Source of the DNA: Salinibacillus xinjiangensis
GTDB lineage: Bacteria > Bacillota > Bacilli > Bacillales > Alkalibacillaceae
NCBI RefSeq assembly: GCF_009649735.1
Contig: NZ_WJNH01000007.1
Coordinates: 186,001 to 250,000 of the forward strand
DNA length: 64,000 bases
Direction: 5' to 3'
This document shows positions 1 to 8,594 of this stretch, piece after piece. The stretch's first letter is position 1. Each line of letters opens with the position of its first letter. The notes beneath the pieces are model-generated. The model was not told the DNA's origin, made no database searches, and saw only the letters and a program-made list of their open reading frames with translations. The position numbers and the translations under genes were made by a program.

Positions 1-451
1 GACCAATCATTTCCTCTTTAATACCAGCGTGAGCAACAACAGCCTGAACCTCAGGGATGGTTAAATATAGAGGTGCATTTTCATATAACTCCATAAATTG
101 CTGTTTAACCTCCTGTTGTTTCGCATTGGGTAGAGCCTCGTATTCTGCTACCGTTGTTTCCAAGCCATGTTGATGCTTGACGGGGTTACCTAAAAAGTAG
201 CGATAAAGTTTATTACAGTGATTGCCTGGGACATATTTTGCTTTCATATGCTTAACGACTAGCTGATAAACCAACTCTATGACTTTAATAGACGATGGAC
301 CACGATCGGTTAGGTCACCGACAAAAACGGGTATACGGTAATCAGGATGGGTTGGGATTCCTTTTACCCACGTATAGCCGAGTTCAGTAAATAATTGTTT
401 GAGTTCATCCAAACAACCGTGAATATCGCCAATAATATCAAATTTTTCCAT
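1..451 (-). CDS. prpE: Bis(5'-nucleosyl)-tetraphosphatase PrpE, C-terminal part off the window edge
   Basis: Calcineurin-like phosphoesterase of the PrpE family, which hydrolyses diadenosine tetraphosphate-type dinucleotides and can act as a protein phosphatase. The start is the ATG at 451. The metal-binding motifs GDIHGC, GDLTDRGP and GNHC follow in the family order in the first ~85 residues. About 150 residues are present; the B. subtilis protein is ~244, so the C-terminus lies beyond position 1. A terminator separates it from the RodA-like gene upstream, so it has its own promoter or depends on read-through. In Bacillus prpE lies close to the cotO region, as here. Confidence 0.9.
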   Translation of the reverse strand, partial: MEKFDIIGDIHGCLDELKQLFTELGYTWVKGIPTHPDYRIPVFVGDLTDRGPSSIKVIELVYQLVVKHMKAKYVPGNHCNKLYRYFLGNPVKHQHGLETTVAEYEALPNAKQQEVKQQFMELYENAPLYLTIPEVQAVVAHAGIKEEMIG

Positions 452-478
452 TATACAGTCTCCTTTATAATAAAAAAA

Positions 479-509
479 GAGTGGAAAATCGTTTTTATCT
501 TTTCCACTC
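479..509 (-). terminator. Rho-independent terminator of the RodA-like gene
   Basis: A 10-bp perfect stem (GAGTGGAAAA/TTTTCCACTC) is followed on the minus strand by a T-rich run, just after the stop codon at 530. Confidence 0.8.
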
Positions 510-529
510 ATTGTTGAAATTATATTTTA

Positions 530-1705
530 TTAATCATCAAACATGTAGGTTCTGATTCTCGACTTCACATTTAAAACGAGCCCAATTGCGATCATGTAGG
601 CAATTAATGAGCTACCTCCATAACTGATAAAAGGGAGGGATAGTCCGGAAATTGGCAACAGCTTAATTGACATCCCTACATTTTGAATGACCTGATAGGT
701 AATCATCCCGACAACTCCTGTACATAGATAGCTACCAAAAGGGTCTTTACATGATAAGGCGGTATGGATGATTCGATATATTAATAAAAAGTATAGCGTG
801 ATGACAAGGCTAGAGCCAATAAATCCTGCCTGCTCTGCGATTACGGAGAAAATCATATCGGTTTCACGAACTGGAATTCCCAGTACTTCAATATTCATAA
901 AGCCTTTTCCAAGTAACTGACCTGAACCAATAGCAAGTAAGGTTTTATTAATTTGATAGCCAGATTGCTCGGCATTTTGTTGTGGGTCAAACCATGCCTC
1001 GAGCCTAGTGAAGACGTGACCAAACACAGTATCATTCAGATAGTCATGGACAAAATCAGGGAATAATAAATATATCCCGACAAAGGCACCAATAATTGCA
1101 GCTACAATCCCAGCAATCGCTAATAGTATTCGCCATCTTATACCAGAAACTAATATAAGGAAGCCCACGATACATAGCATAACAACCGCTGATCCTAAGT
1201 CGGGCTGCATCGCAACTAAAATGACTGCAGGTATAGTAAGCATAGCTATTTTCGCTAACAACCAAACGTCATCAACAAAACGTGGTTCTTTTCTTTTTTC
1301 ATTATGTGATGTAATTAAATGGGCAACGGCAATCAGTAAAAAGATTTTCATAAATTCAGCAGGTTGGACGGTAACACCGAGCCCTGGAATCTGATACCAG
1401 CCTCTCGCTCCACCTAGTTCGATTGAAAAAGGCAAAAAGTAAAGTCCTGCTACGAACAAAAGACCAAAGCCGTATAGATACCAGGCAATTGCCCGAAAAC
1501 GATCGTAATCTAAAATAAGGACAGAAGCAGTAACAATAGCTCCGATGATATACCATTTAATTTGTTGTTTATAAAATAACACCGGCGAATTGGTGGTTAA
1601 ATAATCCTGGACAGTATACAAAGACAACACACTGATGATGGCTAAAATAATAATGATGGATATTAAGATGTAATCTATATTAAAACGCTTATGATCTTTT
1701 TGCAT
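530..1705 (-). CDS. FtsW/RodA/SpoVE family (SEDS) protein, RodA-like
   Basis: Integral membrane SEDS glycosyltransferase that polymerises lipid II into glycan strands with a partner class B penicillin-binding protein. The 391 residues match RodA length (B. subtilis RodA is ~393). About ten hydrophobic helices are visible, with SEDS landmarks GARGWYQIPG, QPAEFMKI, QPDLGSA, LLGKGF and PFISYGGSS. The TDMIFSVIAEQAGFIG segment corresponds to the conserved DFIF-E-GF region. It is monocistronic, with a terminator downstream. Its place next to prpE differs from rodA in B. subtilis, so it may be an extra SEDS paralogue; elongation versus sporulation role cannot be decided. Confidence 0.88.
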   Translation of the reverse strand: MQKDHKRFNIDYILISIIIILAIISVLSLYTVQDYLTTNSPVLFYKQQIKWYIIGAIVTASVLILDYDRFRAIAWYLYGFGLLFVAGLYFLPFSIELGGARGWYQIPGLGVTVQPAEFMKIFLLIAVAHLITSHNEKRKEPRFVDDVWLLAKIAMLTIPAVILVAMQPDLGSAVVMLCIVGFLILVSGIRWRILLAIAGIVAAIIGAFVGIYLLFPDFVHDYLNDTVFGHVFTRLEAWFDPQQNAEQSGYQINKTLLAIGSGQLLGKGFMNIEVLGIPVRETDMIFSVIAEQAGFIGSSLVITLYFLLIYRIIHTALSCKDPFGSYLCTGVVGMITYQVIQNVGMSIKLLPISGLSLPFISYGGSSLIAYMIAIGLVLNVKSRIRTYMFDD

Positions 1706-1838
1706 TTACATTTCCTTCCTATACTTGATGCAAATTTGGACAAAATTCGCGTAGGTTACATTAATATTCTATTATACATTGTTCATGAAAATTCACGATT
1801 CGTCAATTATAAAAAGAATGAAGTTTGTATGGAAGTTG

Positions 1839-1867
1839 TTGACAAGATGAAAGTAGACTTTTAAGAT
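1839..1867 (+). promoter_or_regulatory. SigA-type promoter for mgtE
   Basis: TTGACA at 1839-1844 and TAAGAT at 1862-1867 are separated by 17 bp, about 70 bp upstream of the mgtE start. No M-box aptamer is recognisable in the ~60-nt leader. Confidence 0.65.
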
Positions 1868-1936
1868 AAAACGGTTAACAACTAGCGTAAACTTACACAA
1901 ATTATAGATAGATGTGTTTGATTGGGAGGGATCGAC

Positions 1937-3301
1937 ATGGAGAACCTCGATGAACTAGAACGTCAGCAGTGGTGGGATCAAATCGAAAAAGCCTTAGATA
2001 ATGAAGAGATTGACCATTTTCGAGCTGAATTTTTAGAATTACACCCGTATGATCAAGCTCAAATTTTTATTGAGCAATCGAAAAAAATTCGAATGCAAAT
2101 ATACACATACTTATCGCCTGACGAAATGGCAGAGGTATTTGAGAATATTGAGTTAGATGACATTGATTCGATATTAACTGAGATGGAGCCACGTTTCGCA
2201 GCAGATATTTTAGCAGAAATGGCTTTAGATGATGCAGTAGATATCCTGAATTCACTTGAGCAAAATGAAGTGGCTAGCTTCCTGGCTATTATGAATGCAA
2301 AGTCGGCCAACGAAATAAAAGATTTATTACATTATGAAGAAAAAACATCAGGAAGTATTATGACCACTGAGTTTGTTCGAGTCAAATCATCTATGACGAT
2401 TCGAGAGGCGTTGAATCATTTAAGAAAGGAAGCACCCGATGCAGAAACGATCTATTATGTGTATGTGATTGATGATGATAAACATTTAGTTGGGGTTATT
2501 TCATTACGAGATATCATTATTTCCGAAGAGGACTGGTATGTATCGGATGTCATGAGTGACCGTATCGTCTCCGTGCCAGCGGGTGAGGACCAAGAATCAG
2601 CTGCAAAAATGATGCGTGACTATGATTTGCTAGCATTACCAGTTGTGGATTTTCAAAATCACTTACTCGGAATTATCACGGTAGATGACATTATGGACGT
2701 CATCCAAGAAGAGGCGAGCGAAGATTATTCAAAGCTAGCAGCCGTATCTGATATGGATAAGGTGGATACAGGTGCTTGGATGGCAGCAAAAAAAAGATTG
2801 CCATGGCTTATTATTTTATTGTTTTTAGGCATGTTAACCGCCAGTTTAATTGGTCGCTTTGAGGAAACATTAGATAAGGTTGCTCTTTTGGCTATCTTTA
2901 TTCCCTTGATTGCCGGGATGGCCGGGAACACGGGAACCCAAGCTTTAGCTGTAGCGGTTCGAGGTATTGCTACTGGGGAATCTGATCAAGAAGGTAAGCT
3001 AAAAATCCTGGCCCGTGAAGCGGGAACCGGTTTGATCACAGGTCTTTGCTGCGGAGTATTAATTACCGTTATTATTTATCTGTGGAAGGACGAATTCTAC
3101 TTAGGCCTATTAGTCGGGATCTCGATCATGCTTACGTTAATTGTAGCTACGTTAGCAGGTTCCTTAATTCCATTGCTGATGCACAAAATGAAAGTAGATC
3201 CTGCAGTTGCCAGCGGACCTTTTATTACAACAATCAATGACATTATTTCAATTTTAATATACTTTGGCATGGCAACGGCGTTTATGGATGTCTTGCTATG
3301 A
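1937..3301 (+). CDS. mgtE: Magnesium transporter MgtE
   Basis: Homodimeric Mg2+ channel/transporter. Domain order is classic: an N-terminal superhelical MgtE_N domain (to ~residue 130), two CBS domains (~135-255) that sense cytosolic Mg2+, then five membrane helices (~285-454) with the pore-lining GMAGNTGTQ motif and the final TTINDIISILIYFG helix. The ATG at 1937 is chosen because GGGAGGG at 1924-1930 sits 6-7 bp upstream; an in-frame TTG at 1922 lies upstream of that site. The resulting 454 residues fit the family. A SigA-like promoter precedes it and a terminator follows, so it is monocistronic. Confidence 0.95.
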   Translation: MENLDELERQQWWDQIEKALDNEEIDHFRAEFLELHPYDQAQIFIEQSKKIRMQIYTYLSPDEMAEVFENIELDDIDSILTEMEPRFAADILAEMALDDAVDILNSLEQNEVASFLAIMNAKSANEIKDLLHYEEKTSGSIMTTEFVRVKSSMTIREALNHLRKEAPDAETIYYVYVIDDDKHLVGVISLRDIIISEEDWYVSDVMSDRIVSVPAGEDQESAAKMMRDYDLLALPVVDFQNHLLGIITVDDIMDVIQEEASEDYSKLAAVSDMDKVDTGAWMAAKKRLPWLIILLFLGMLTASLIGRFEETLDKVALLAIFIPLIAGMAGNTGTQALAVAVRGIATGESDQEGKLKILAREAGTGLITGLCCGVLITVIIYLWKDEFYLGLLVGISIMLTLIVATLAGSLIPLLMHKMKVDPAVASGPFITTINDIISILIYFGMATAFMDVLL

Positions 3302-3306
3302 AAATG

Positions 3307-3336
3307 GATGTACTGAATGTTCAGTGCATCTTTTTT
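3307..3336 (+). terminator. Terminator of mgtE
   Basis: An 11-bp stem (GATGTACTGAA/TTCAGTGCATC, one G-U pair) with a 2-nt spacer is followed by six T. Confidence 0.75.
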
Positions 3337-3351
3337 GTACTAAGAGCTCTC

Positions 3352-3378
3352 ACACCTTAGGCATATGTGCATATAGTA
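3352..3378 (+). promoter_or_regulatory. SigK-type promoter candidate for cotO
   Basis: AC at 3352-3353, 16 bp, then CATATAGTA at 3370-3378. This fits the SigK consensus AC-N16-CATANNNTA and lies 35 bp upstream of the cotO-like start. Confidence 0.55.
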
Positions 3379-3413
3379 AATGGTAGAAGACCTGAATAGA
3401 AGGGGAGAGGAAT

Positions 3414-3818
3414 ATGTCGAACGAAGAAAAAGTGTCCCAAAAACCTTTGTTATACATTGTTCAGCCGGGGATTGAAAATGTGAAGGCAACCATGCAACAA
3501 TACTCTGTAACTAAATCAGAAGACACATCTAGTACGAAGGAAGCCCCAACAAATACCTATGATGAACCACAATCCTTTGAAGAAGACCGACAAAAGAAAT
3601 TTCGTGATATGACGATTGAAGAAAAAGTAAACTACTTAACTAGCCTTCCTTCTCAAATGCCAAAAATGAAATGTGAAGTACTGTGTGAATCCGGACGATA
3701 TCGTGGGTATGTACAATCCTATGAGGATGAAATGGTTCACATGAAGACATTTCATAGTCCGTATCGGGCTGAGGTGAACATTACAGAAATTGAAAATATT
3801 CGCCTATTAGGATTTTAA
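3414..3818 (+). CDS. cotO: Spore coat protein CotO-like
   Basis: Small hydrophilic protein resembling the CotO (YjbX) spore coat family. It opens with the family-like KPLLYIVQP segment, has an acidic, Ser/Thr-rich middle, and ends in a conserved-looking domain (residues ~65-134, from MTIEEKVNYLTSLP to the C-terminus) that resembles an RNA-like beta barrel of coat proteins. At 134 residues it is shorter than B. subtilis CotO (~227), mainly in the low-complexity middle. CotO helps encase the spore and assemble the outer coat. A SigK-type promoter upstream and the neighbouring prpE agree with B. subtilis order. The assignment rests on the N-terminal motif and context. Confidence 0.75.
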   Translation: MSNEEKVSQKPLLYIVQPGIENVKATMQQYSVTKSEDTSSTKEAPTNTYDEPQSFEEDRQKKFRDMTIEEKVNYLTSLPSQMPKMKCEVLCESGRYRGYVQSYEDEMVHMKTFHSPYRAEVNITEIENIRLLGF

Positions 3819-3949
3819 GCTTCACTCCACTACAATCCAAGATTTTTCTTAACAAATTCACTAATACGGGACATTTAACCAATCGCGTATAAGTACAAAC
3901 GCATAGACTATATCGTGAAATGACTATTTAGAAGGAGTGGAGGTTCCAT

Positions 3950-4186
3950 ATGTCAGATCGTAAAAAAGAAATTCATGTTAAAGACTTAGTCATAAAGGCT
4001 GAAAATGTGGTTTTTGAACCACCTAGAAGACGTCAAGTGGATCCATTCTTCGGACCACCTCGTCGGGATGACGATGTAGACGTGGATGTGGACGTAGATG
4101 TGGATGTTGATGTAGAAGAAAGCTCAACCAAGCATGACGATGATGATGATAGAGAAAGAAGACGTCCACCGTTTTCATGGATATAA
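3950..4186 (+). CDS. Small charged protein with an Asp-Val repeat, probably spore associated
   Basis: Uncharacterised protein of 78 residues. The N-terminus is lysine-rich (KKEIHVKDLVIKAENVVFEPP), the middle has two PRR motifs, residues ~42-55 alternate Asp and Val about seven times, and a poly-Asp then Arg-rich tail ends in PPFSWI. The start is supported by GGAGTGGAGG upstream. It follows cotO and precedes its own terminator. A CATANNNTA -10-like box lies at 3902-3910 without an AC at the right distance. Outer coat or crust location is an inference from position and composition only. Confidence 0.65.
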   Translation: MSDRKKEIHVKDLVIKAENVVFEPPRRRQVDPFFGPPRRDDDVDVDVDVDVDVDVEESSTKHDDDDDRERRRPPFSWI

Positions 4187-4192
4187 TGGGTT

Positions 4193-4232
4193 AGACAGTC
4201 TCTTCCTGATGAGGCTGTCTTCTTTGTTTTTT
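4193..4232 (+). terminator. Terminator after the Asp-Val repeat gene
   Basis: AGACAGTCTC/GAGGCTGTCT hairpin followed by a T-rich tract. Confidence 0.75.
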
Positions 4233-4260
4233 GGAAAACTAGGCAGGAGGGGAGATGTAG

Positions 4261-4458
4261 ATGGATAACAATAAAGAGTTTATTAGATTTTTAGATGCAC
4301 TGGAACGCTTTTTACACCAGAATGAAAAATGGTTTCAGAAGCCTGAGGAGCGGATGAACATGATAGAAAAAGAGATGGGGGAATGGGATCAACAATTTTT
4401 AGAGCAAATCGGCAATGTAGAAAAAGTCATGAAAGAATTAGAAAAAAGAATGGAATGA
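4261..4458 (+). CDS. Small helical protein of unknown function
   Basis: 65 residues with a good ribosome binding site (AGGAGGGG, 8 bp before the ATG). The sequence is charged and predicted to be fully helical (FLDALERFLHQNEKWF, then QQFLEQIGNVEKVMKELEKR), with coiled-coil spacing of leucines near the end. No signal peptide, cysteine or membrane segment. I do not recognise the family. It follows a terminator, so it has its own promoter. Confidence 0.65.
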   Translation: MDNNKEFIRFLDALERFLHQNEKWFQKPEERMNMIEKEMGEWDQQFLEQIGNVEKVMKELEKRME

Positions 4459-4562
4459 CAAATTGTAGCAAAATTTTTTCTATTACTTGTTTATAATGAT
4501 GGAAAACAGACATATTCTCGGGCGTTAAAGGGAAATGTATAATAAGGGAGGAAGTGATTTCC

Positions 4563-4829
4563 ATGGGTTATGTACTTCCAATAAGACCATTTCATTATGA
4601 TACCTATCATCAAAGAGTAATAGGAAATAAGCAGCCTGCAATCACACTAGACAAACCCCAGCCAATTCAAAATTCAGTAGCCTTCAAACAAAATTATTCT
4701 ACCAATTACACACCAATTAAGAGAGAGAAAACGAAAGTAGTCAAATTCAATATGATGTCTAAGGAAAAGCAATTGGAAATTTTTTCTGAATTTACAGGAA
4801 AAGGACTCCATATTAACGAAAGAATATAG
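4563..4829 (+). CDS. Small protein of unknown function
   Basis: 88-residue protein beginning MGYVLPIRPFHYDTYHQR. The ATG at 4563 is chosen over an in-frame GTG at 4554 because GGGAGGA lies 8-9 bp upstream of the ATG and the GTG is too close to it. The first half is rich in Tyr/Gln/Pro; the second has a basic stretch (KREKTKVVKF) and a helix (SKEKQLEIFSEFTGKG). Cytoplasmic by composition. It lies 40 bp upstream of the MBL hydrolase gene with no terminator between, so the two may be co-transcribed. Family not recognised. Confidence 0.65.
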   Translation: MGYVLPIRPFHYDTYHQRVIGNKQPAITLDKPQPIQNSVAFKQNYSTNYTPIKREKTKVVKFNMMSKEKQLEIFSEFTGKGLHINERI

Positions 4830-4868
4830 AAAGGGTATAGTTTTGATATGGAAAAGGGGCAATAATTC

Positions 4869-5762
4869 ATGACATTAACTCAAATCAATGATTCGTGCTA
4901 TTTTTTTGATGCCGCAGTGAATATTGGCTATGTACATCACGGTGATGAGGGGCTGATTATTGATGCAGGAATAGACAAGTCCTCAATAAAAAAGGTAATC
5001 AAAGCTCTTCAAGCAAAGTCATTACCAATCACACATTTATTTATCACCCATGCTCATTCCGACCATTATGGTGGAGCGTATGTGCTCGAGAAGGATTTTC
5101 ATGTTGACATAATAGCACCTAAATTCGAATCAGCTATTGTAGAAAATCCAATGCTAGAGCCGCTTTACTTGTTTGGAGGAAATGATCCTTTAAAGGAACT
5201 ACGTAATAAATTTCTCGAGGGAAAGCCTGTTAAGGTCAATCATGAGGTCGACGAAGGTGAGTATTCGTTTGGTAGCTTTGACCTTCATGTTTCGATTCTC
5301 CCGGGACACAGCTATTATCAAGCAGGGGTCGTAATTGATGAAGTATTCTTTGCAGCAGATTCCTATTTTAGTGAAGACCAATTACATAAACATAGCATCC
5401 CTTATATAACGGATGCTGATTTAACCATTGAAAGCCTTCGAAAAGCGAAGGAAGTTAAATGTGTAGGGGCTGTCCCTGGTCACGGCACTTATGAGGAGGA
5501 TTTCCGCGACACCATTCAGAAAAATATTGACTATCATGAGCAGCTTTTAGCAGATTTGAAGGCCTATTTGGCGGAAAAGGGATCAGCAAGTCATGAGCAA
5601 GTGGTGGCAGATATCTGTGAAAGCTATGAAGTGAACCCTTCCCAATTGTCTCAATTTCTGTTATTTAGAACAGCTGTGACGGCATATTTAATCGGATTGA
5701 TTAAAAGAGAGGAAATTGAACACCGTCTGGAAAGAGCACGTTGGGTCTTTTCCGTTAATTAA
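4869..5762 (+). CDS. MBL-fold metallo-hydrolase
   Basis: Metallo-beta-lactamase-fold hydrolase of 297 residues. The zinc motif THAHSDHYGG (~residues 59-68) gives HxHxDH; further ligands are the His of LPGHSYYQ, the Asp of FFAADSYF and the His of VPGHGTYE. The last ~80 residues form a helical extension as in glyoxalase II-like and lactonase-like members. The start is supported by AAGGGGC 8 bp upstream. The substrate cannot be told; a hydrolytic thioester or phosphodiester activity is typical. A bidirectional terminator follows. Confidence 0.88.
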   Translation: MTLTQINDSCYFFDAAVNIGYVHHGDEGLIIDAGIDKSSIKKVIKALQAKSLPITHLFITHAHSDHYGGAYVLEKDFHVDIIAPKFESAIVENPMLEPLYLFGGNDPLKELRNKFLEGKPVKVNHEVDEGEYSFGSFDLHVSILPGHSYYQAGVVIDEVFFAADSYFSEDQLHKHSIPYITDADLTIESLRKAKEVKCVGAVPGHGTYEEDFRDTIQKNIDYHEQLLADLKAYLAEKGSASHEQVVADICESYEVNPSQLSQFLLFRTAVTAYLIGLIKREEIEHRLERARWVFSVN

Positions 5763-5795
5763 AGGCTGATGCGAACAAAATGTTAATGACGAAAC

Positions 5796-5831
5796 AAATA
5801 GCAGGGAATTTGCATTCATTCCCTGCTATTT
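5796..5831. terminator. Bidirectional terminator between convergent genes
   Basis: A perfect 14-bp stem (AAATAGCAGGGAAT/ATTCCCTGCTATTT) with an 8-nt loop lies between the MBL hydrolase gene and the DUF421 gene, which face each other. Confidence 0.85.
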
Positions 5832-5870
5832 GTTTATGTCTATAGAATGGGGTACCTCCACAATCATTTT

Positions 5871-6545
5871 CTAATAGGGTTGAACATACAACCCACCTAC
5901 TTCATCCCATTCAGCATAGAAAATCTGAGTCGGGTCGTTAACTTCCTGTTTTTTCAGTTCATTTCTTAACCAATCCTCAGTAAGTTGTGCCTCTTGAAGA
6001 TTATCCAGCACAATTTCACCATCTATTATCACACTATAGGGCAAAACTACACGCTCAGGTTTGGCATTAAGGTCCTCACGAGTCGGGCCTTGCTTTAAGG
6101 ATTTTTTCAAAACAGAGATTGTCCCGTCAGTTTCAAATACAGCAAATTCCACTTCTTGTATGGAAAAGGTATCCTTGGAGCGAAGTAGATGCTGTAACTG
6201 ATTTAAATCAAGCTTAGCCTTTTTCATTGCATCTCTTTGTAATTTACCATTCCGAATGACGATGGAAGGCTTACCCTCTAATAATTCTCTGGAACTGGCT
6301 ATCTTTTGCGTAATAAATTCGGTACCGTAAATCAGAAATCCCCATAAAAAGACCGCGTAAATAATGGCAAGGACCCCTGCTTTATCATCAAATAGGGCAT
6401 TTCCAACGAGTTCCCCAAGTACGAGGGCTGCTATAAAGTCAAATGCTGTTATTTGAGTGATTTGTGACTTACCCAAAATTTTAGTAAGTACAAATAAGGC
6501 AAAAAACCCAACTAATGAATCAATGGTCAGAGCGAAAAAATCCAT
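5871..6545 (-). CDS. DUF421 (YetF/YkjA-type) membrane protein
   Basis: Membrane protein of the DUF421 family. Three hydrophobic helices lie in the first ~80 residues, including the family-typical TAFDFIAALVLGELVGNAL. A cytoplasmic YetF-like domain follows (KPSIVIRNGKL, DLNQLQHLLRSK, EVEFAVFETDGTISVLKK), and a C-terminal extension ends in GLYVQPY. The ATG at 6545 is chosen: the longer frame would start at a TTG at 6566 without a ribosome binding site, and AAAGG lies upstream of the ATG. B. subtilis relatives are expressed in the forespore and affect spore properties, but that role here is only inferred. Confidence 0.85.
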   Translation of the reverse strand: MDFFALTIDSLVGFFALFVLTKILGKSQITQITAFDFIAALVLGELVGNALFDDKAGVLAIIYAVFLWGFLIYGTEFITQKIASSRELLEGKPSIVIRNGKLQRDAMKKAKLDLNQLQHLLRSKDTFSIQEVEFAVFETDGTISVLKKSLKQGPTREDLNAKPERVVLPYSVIIDGEIVLDNLQEAQLTEDWLRNELKKQEVNDPTQIFYAEWDEVGGLYVQPY

Positions 6546-6648
6546 AAGTACACAACCTTTATCCAATTATAGTCACTAACCTTATTTTCCGCATTCCTTT
6601 GATTAACATACACTGGTTATGATGGATAAATCGATGCGAGCAAACAAA

Positions 6649-6681
6649 AAAATGACCAACTCTTTTAGAGTTAGTCATTTT
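6649..6681 (-). terminator. Terminator of the yjcH-yjcG-yjcF operon
   Basis: AAAATGACCAACTC/GAGTTAGTCATTTT hairpin with a T run on the minus strand, just past the yjcF stop. Confidence 0.8.
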
Positions 6682-6683
6682 CT

Positions 6684-7115
6684 CTACAACGTTTTAACCA
6701 TAGTTACATGAGGAATTCCTGCATCCATAAATTCATCTGAAATCGTTTCATAACCGAGGGCCTTATAAAATCCTTCAGCATGGGTTTGGGCATTGAGTTT
6801 TGCTTTTTGGTAGCTATTTCGCTTAATTTCCTCTTCCATTGCTTCAATAATCTGATTTCCGTAATGCTTGCCGCGATGCTCTTGCAGGACGCAAATCCGT
6901 TCTAGTTTTCCGTATTCATCCACGTAGCGAAGTCGGCTAGCGGCAAGGGGTTCCCCTTTTACATATCCAACAAAATGGGTAGCAGACTGATCATGCTCAT
7001 CCATTTCTAACTCAGGTGAAACATGCTGTTCGTGAATAAATACGATTTCCCGTACGTGATATGCATCCTGAAGTTCCCTGTCTGTTTGTACAATTTTAAT
7101 GGTCATATTGCTCAT
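6684..7115 (-). CDS. yjcF: GNAT family N-acetyltransferase YjcF
   Basis: Acyl-CoA-dependent N-acetyltransferase of 143 residues. The GNAT fold is seen as strands LAASRLRYVD and GKLERICVLQEHRGKHYGNQII, the latter carrying the acetyl-CoA loop RGKHYG, then LNAQTHAEGFYKALGYE near the end. The substrate is unknown. It is the last gene of a three-gene block (yjcH, yjcG, yjcF) that also occurs in B. subtilis, and its start overlaps the end of yjcG within 3 bp, which suggests translational coupling. A terminator follows at once. Confidence 0.88.
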   Translation of the reverse strand: MSNMTIKIVQTDRELQDAYHVREIVFIHEQHVSPELEMDEHDQSATHFVGYVKGEPLAASRLRYVDEYGKLERICVLQEHRGKHYGNQIIEAMEEEIKRNSYQKAKLNAQTHAEGFYKALGYETISDEFMDAGIPHVTMVKTL

Positions 7116-7118
7116 AGT

Positions 7119-7637
7119 TTAGCAATCCTCACCGAATTTAAACGTTTCATGCACAGTCCAAGAGCCATTTTCCAACTGATATAAGAGCTGGAATCGATCA
7201 ACAGTTTCTTCAATATCAAATTTATGAAGCTTTAGACTACCATAAACATCTGAATGCTCTTCTGTTGAAAGATCTTGGCCAATTGTGATGTGAGGAACAA
7301 AAGCAAATTCGCGTTCTGGCTTTGGAAATTTGTCTTGATACAATTTATCGCTTAGTGTAAATAAATCCTCAACTGGCTCCACCTTAAGGTAGACTGTATT
7401 GGTTACTGGGTAGAAAGAACTCACTTTATTAATGATGAGTGAAAAAGGTTTTGTGTCTTTAGCGATTTGACGTAGTTCTTCAACCATGTCATTGATTTCA
7501 GCCTCTTCAGCATCAAAACGTTCCTTAATTGTTAAGTGTGGAGGAATTAACGCATAATTGGGGTCATAACGTTTACGATATGAGTTCGCAATATCTTGGA
7601 CTTCTTTTGATGGAAAGATGGCAATACCATATTTCAT
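7119..7637 (-). CDS. yjcG: 2H phosphoesterase / RNA ligase-like YjcG
   Basis: Member of the 2H phosphoesterase superfamily (2'-5' RNA ligase-like), 172 residues, as in B. subtilis YjcG. Both catalytic H-x-T motifs are present: HLTI (~residue 34) and HITI (~residue 115). Members act on 2',3'-cyclic or 2'-5' phosphodiester bonds; the natural substrate of YjcG is not known. The ribosome binding site AAAGGAGG is 8 bp upstream. It lies between yjcH and yjcF, in the order of B. subtilis. Confidence 0.92.
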   Translation of the reverse strand: MKYGIAIFPSKEVQDIANSYRKRYDPNYALIPPHLTIKERFDAEEAEINDMVEELRQIAKDTKPFSLIINKVSSFYPVTNTVYLKVEPVEDLFTLSDKLYQDKFPKPEREFAFVPHITIGQDLSTEEHSDVYGSLKLHKFDIEETVDRFQLLYQLENGSWTVHETFKFGEDC

Positions 7638-7718
7638 GCAAAGAACCTCCTTTTAAAAATTGGATGACTAATTTTCATTATATCAAAAAATACCAGTTTA
7701 TATCTAAAATTTTCAAAA

Positions 7719-8444
7719 CTATTTGCCAAATGTATAATGAAGGGCCCGTGGTAAATCCTTTTGCCAAGCCTTCCAGGTGTGGTTCCCCTCTAATTCATAA
7801 TAAGCATAGTCAGAGGTTTTAGATTGAATCATCTCGTATAACTTCCGATTAGGCTCAAGAAAATCTTTTACATCACCTGAGGTTGTAGGGACCTCTGTCT
7901 CTTCTTTACCAATAGTATGATAAATATTAATTAGGGGCAAATCCTTGGATTCACGGACAGCATCAAAAACATTTTTATCTACATATGGGGATTGCATCAC
8001 AACATTTCCAAAAGTATTTGGATATTTTAGTGCAGTCATCAGTGAAACCGTTCCTCCTAAGGAATCTCCCATTAAGGTTCTCGTAGCTCCCATATAGTAG
8101 CTAGGTAACAAATCATCTAATAGTGGAACGACCTCAAACCTGAGAAACTTTATATAGGCTTCATTCTTTTTCCCTTGAGGATGATATTTATCCTGGCGAT
8201 CATATTTATCCTGATAGTGAATTCCGACAAATACAGTGTTGTCTATTTCTCCTTTTTCATGTAGACGGTCGCTGTAAGTGGCGACTCGACCTAGCTGGAA
8301 GTAATCATTGCCATCCTGCATAATACAAATGTGATATTTATATAGACTTGAATAGTTTTCGGGTTGATAAATCTTAACCACTAATGTCTCATCCAAATAT
8401 GTACTTTCGATTTCTTTTTCTACAATCGTACCCTTTCTTCCCAA
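7719..8444 (-). CDS. yjcH: Alpha/beta hydrolase, esterase YjcH-like
   Basis: Esterase D/enterochelin-esterase-type alpha/beta hydrolase, 241 residues. The nucleophile elbow GDSLGG (~residues 128-133), the distal catalytic His in GNHTWKAW (~residue 225) and the oxyanion region CIMQDGNDYF are visible. The start is TTG at 8444, with AGGAGGTG 7 bp upstream. There is no signal peptide, so it is cytoplasmic. First gene of the yjcH-yjcG-yjcF unit. Relatives hydrolyse acyl esters of sugars, siderophores or thioesters; the substrate is open. Confidence 0.88.
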   Translation of the reverse strand: MGRKGTIVEKEIESTYLDETLVVKIYQPENYSSLYKYHICIMQDGNDYFQLGRVATYSDRLHEKGEIDNTVFVGIHYQDKYDRQDKYHPQGKKNEAYIKFLRFEVVPLLDDLLPSYYMGATRTLMGDSLGGTVSLMTALKYPNTFGNVVMQSPYVDKNVFDAVRESKDLPLINIYHTIGKEETEVPTTSGDVKDFLEPNRKLYEMIQSKTSDYAYYELEGNHTWKAWQKDLPRALHYTFGK

Positions 8445-8594
8445 ATCTACACCTCCTAGAGTTCATGACGTCGAAAAAACTTAGTTCATAAAAATTTTAA
8501 CATATCCTCTCTGTGATGTCGCATTCCTTCCCTTACCTGTATGTAAGCGTGTTATAATCAGGGGTGAGACCGTTTAAAAAAGGGGGAGTAGAGA

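Noticed and set aside
1868-1936. M-box magnesium riboswitch in front of mgtE
   Set aside because: The region between promoter and start is only ~70 nt and lacks the conserved M-box blocks.
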